Below are positions 63,980 to 64,000 of a stretch of 64,000 bases of DNA, in pieces. Location of the stretch: contig OY762511.1 in the NCBI GenBank assembly GCA_963665925.1, positions 2,790,001 to 2,854,000 on the forward strand, given 5' to 3'. How positions within the stretch are numbered: position 1 is the first letter of the stretch; each line of letters begins with the position of its first letter. This DNA is from G963665925 sp963665925. GTDB lineage: Bacteria; Bacillota; Clostridia; Peptostreptococcales; Acidaminobacteraceae. A model generated the notes under the pieces. It was not told the origin of the DNA. It ran no database searches and was given only the letters and a program-made list of their open reading frames with translations. The position numbers and the translations under genes are program-made.

Positions 63980-64000
63980 ATGATAATTCTAATTAGTGGT
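63980..64000 (+). CDS. Start of a gene cut by the window edge
   Basis: ATG 63980 after AGGAGAG; encodes MIILISG, which could begin a P-loop kinase, but seven codons cannot settle it. Confidence 0.35.

Noticed and set aside
1..64000. tRNA or rRNA genes, riboswitches
   Set aside because: I saw no cloverleaf with CCA-type ends, no rRNA motifs and no recognisable riboswitch core; I cannot exclude weak ones without a covariance search.

Overview
The first ~51 kb is a very long integron-type gene-cassette array in a low-GC bacterium. Strong Shine-Dalgarno (SD) sequences, extended -10 promoters, two Bacillus-type LexA boxes (GAAC-N4-GTTC) and low GC suggest a Bacillota/Clostridia-like host; no species can be named. 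I count 41 attC-like sites between 16 and 49074, and decayed ones near 51.1 and 54.8 kb. The proof is internal: each cassette starts at the G|TTR... core closing the previous attC, and its own R'' box near its 3' end is the reverse complement of that start (cassette opening GTTAGTTGC ends GCAACTAAC; GTTATATGA ends TCATATAAC; GTTAGACGAA ends TTCGTCTAAC). Genes read rightward, so attI and the integrase should lie left of position 1; no intI is in the window.

attC classes: class I (~130 bp, L arms CAGTTCCC/GGGAACTG or CAATTCCC/GGGAATTG); class II (~130 bp, CAATTGCC/GGCAATTG); class III (~170 bp, on ORF-less cassette nc1); class IV (~168 bp, on ORF-less cassette nc2); class V (~133 bp, L arm containing GGTGTCCCG). 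About half of the sites, nearly all class I and II, carry in their central spacer a terminator-like hairpin followed by an extended -10 promoter (TGGTAAAATATA). The recombination site may therefore end transcription of one cassette and start the next.

Cargo from left to right: a 1387-aa nuclease/P-loop NTPase protein; a Doc-type toxin-antitoxin pair; membrane proteins; a recombinase-like/zinc-ribbon gene with a DUF3883 gene; a broken metalloprotease; a phosphoribosyltransferase + SLOG pair under a LexA-box promoter; a Hachiman-like hamAB pair; a HigBA-like pair broken by an IS3 element; a TPR-HEPN protein; a Clp-like AAA+ pair; RES-like, DUF2971, P-loop kinase, KAP NTPase, retropepsin, caspase-like and CoiA-like proteins; and a leftward gene with its own LexA-box promoter. 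Much of this is defence or conflict-type cargo.

About 15 cassettes have no convincing gene: nc1 (7 full copies plus the window's left edge), nc2 (5 copies), nc3 (1 copy), and two built of ~80-bp periodic repeats. Mobile elements in the array are two apparently identical group II introns (19427-21551, 45085-47209), each 11 nt past an attC core G, a gutted intron relic, an IS3-family and an IS256-family element.

From ~51 kb the array decays and gives way to chromosome-like DNA with visibly more GC: GIY-YIG protein, frameshifted IS110 element, several GNAT acetyltransferases, a transcarbamylase, an APH-like kinase, EEP phosphatase, DJ-1/PfpI protein, methyltransferase, HAD hydrolase and SDR, with pseudogenes of folA and an HD-domain protein. 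The same terminator-promoter module recurs there at 59829-59877 without attC arms.
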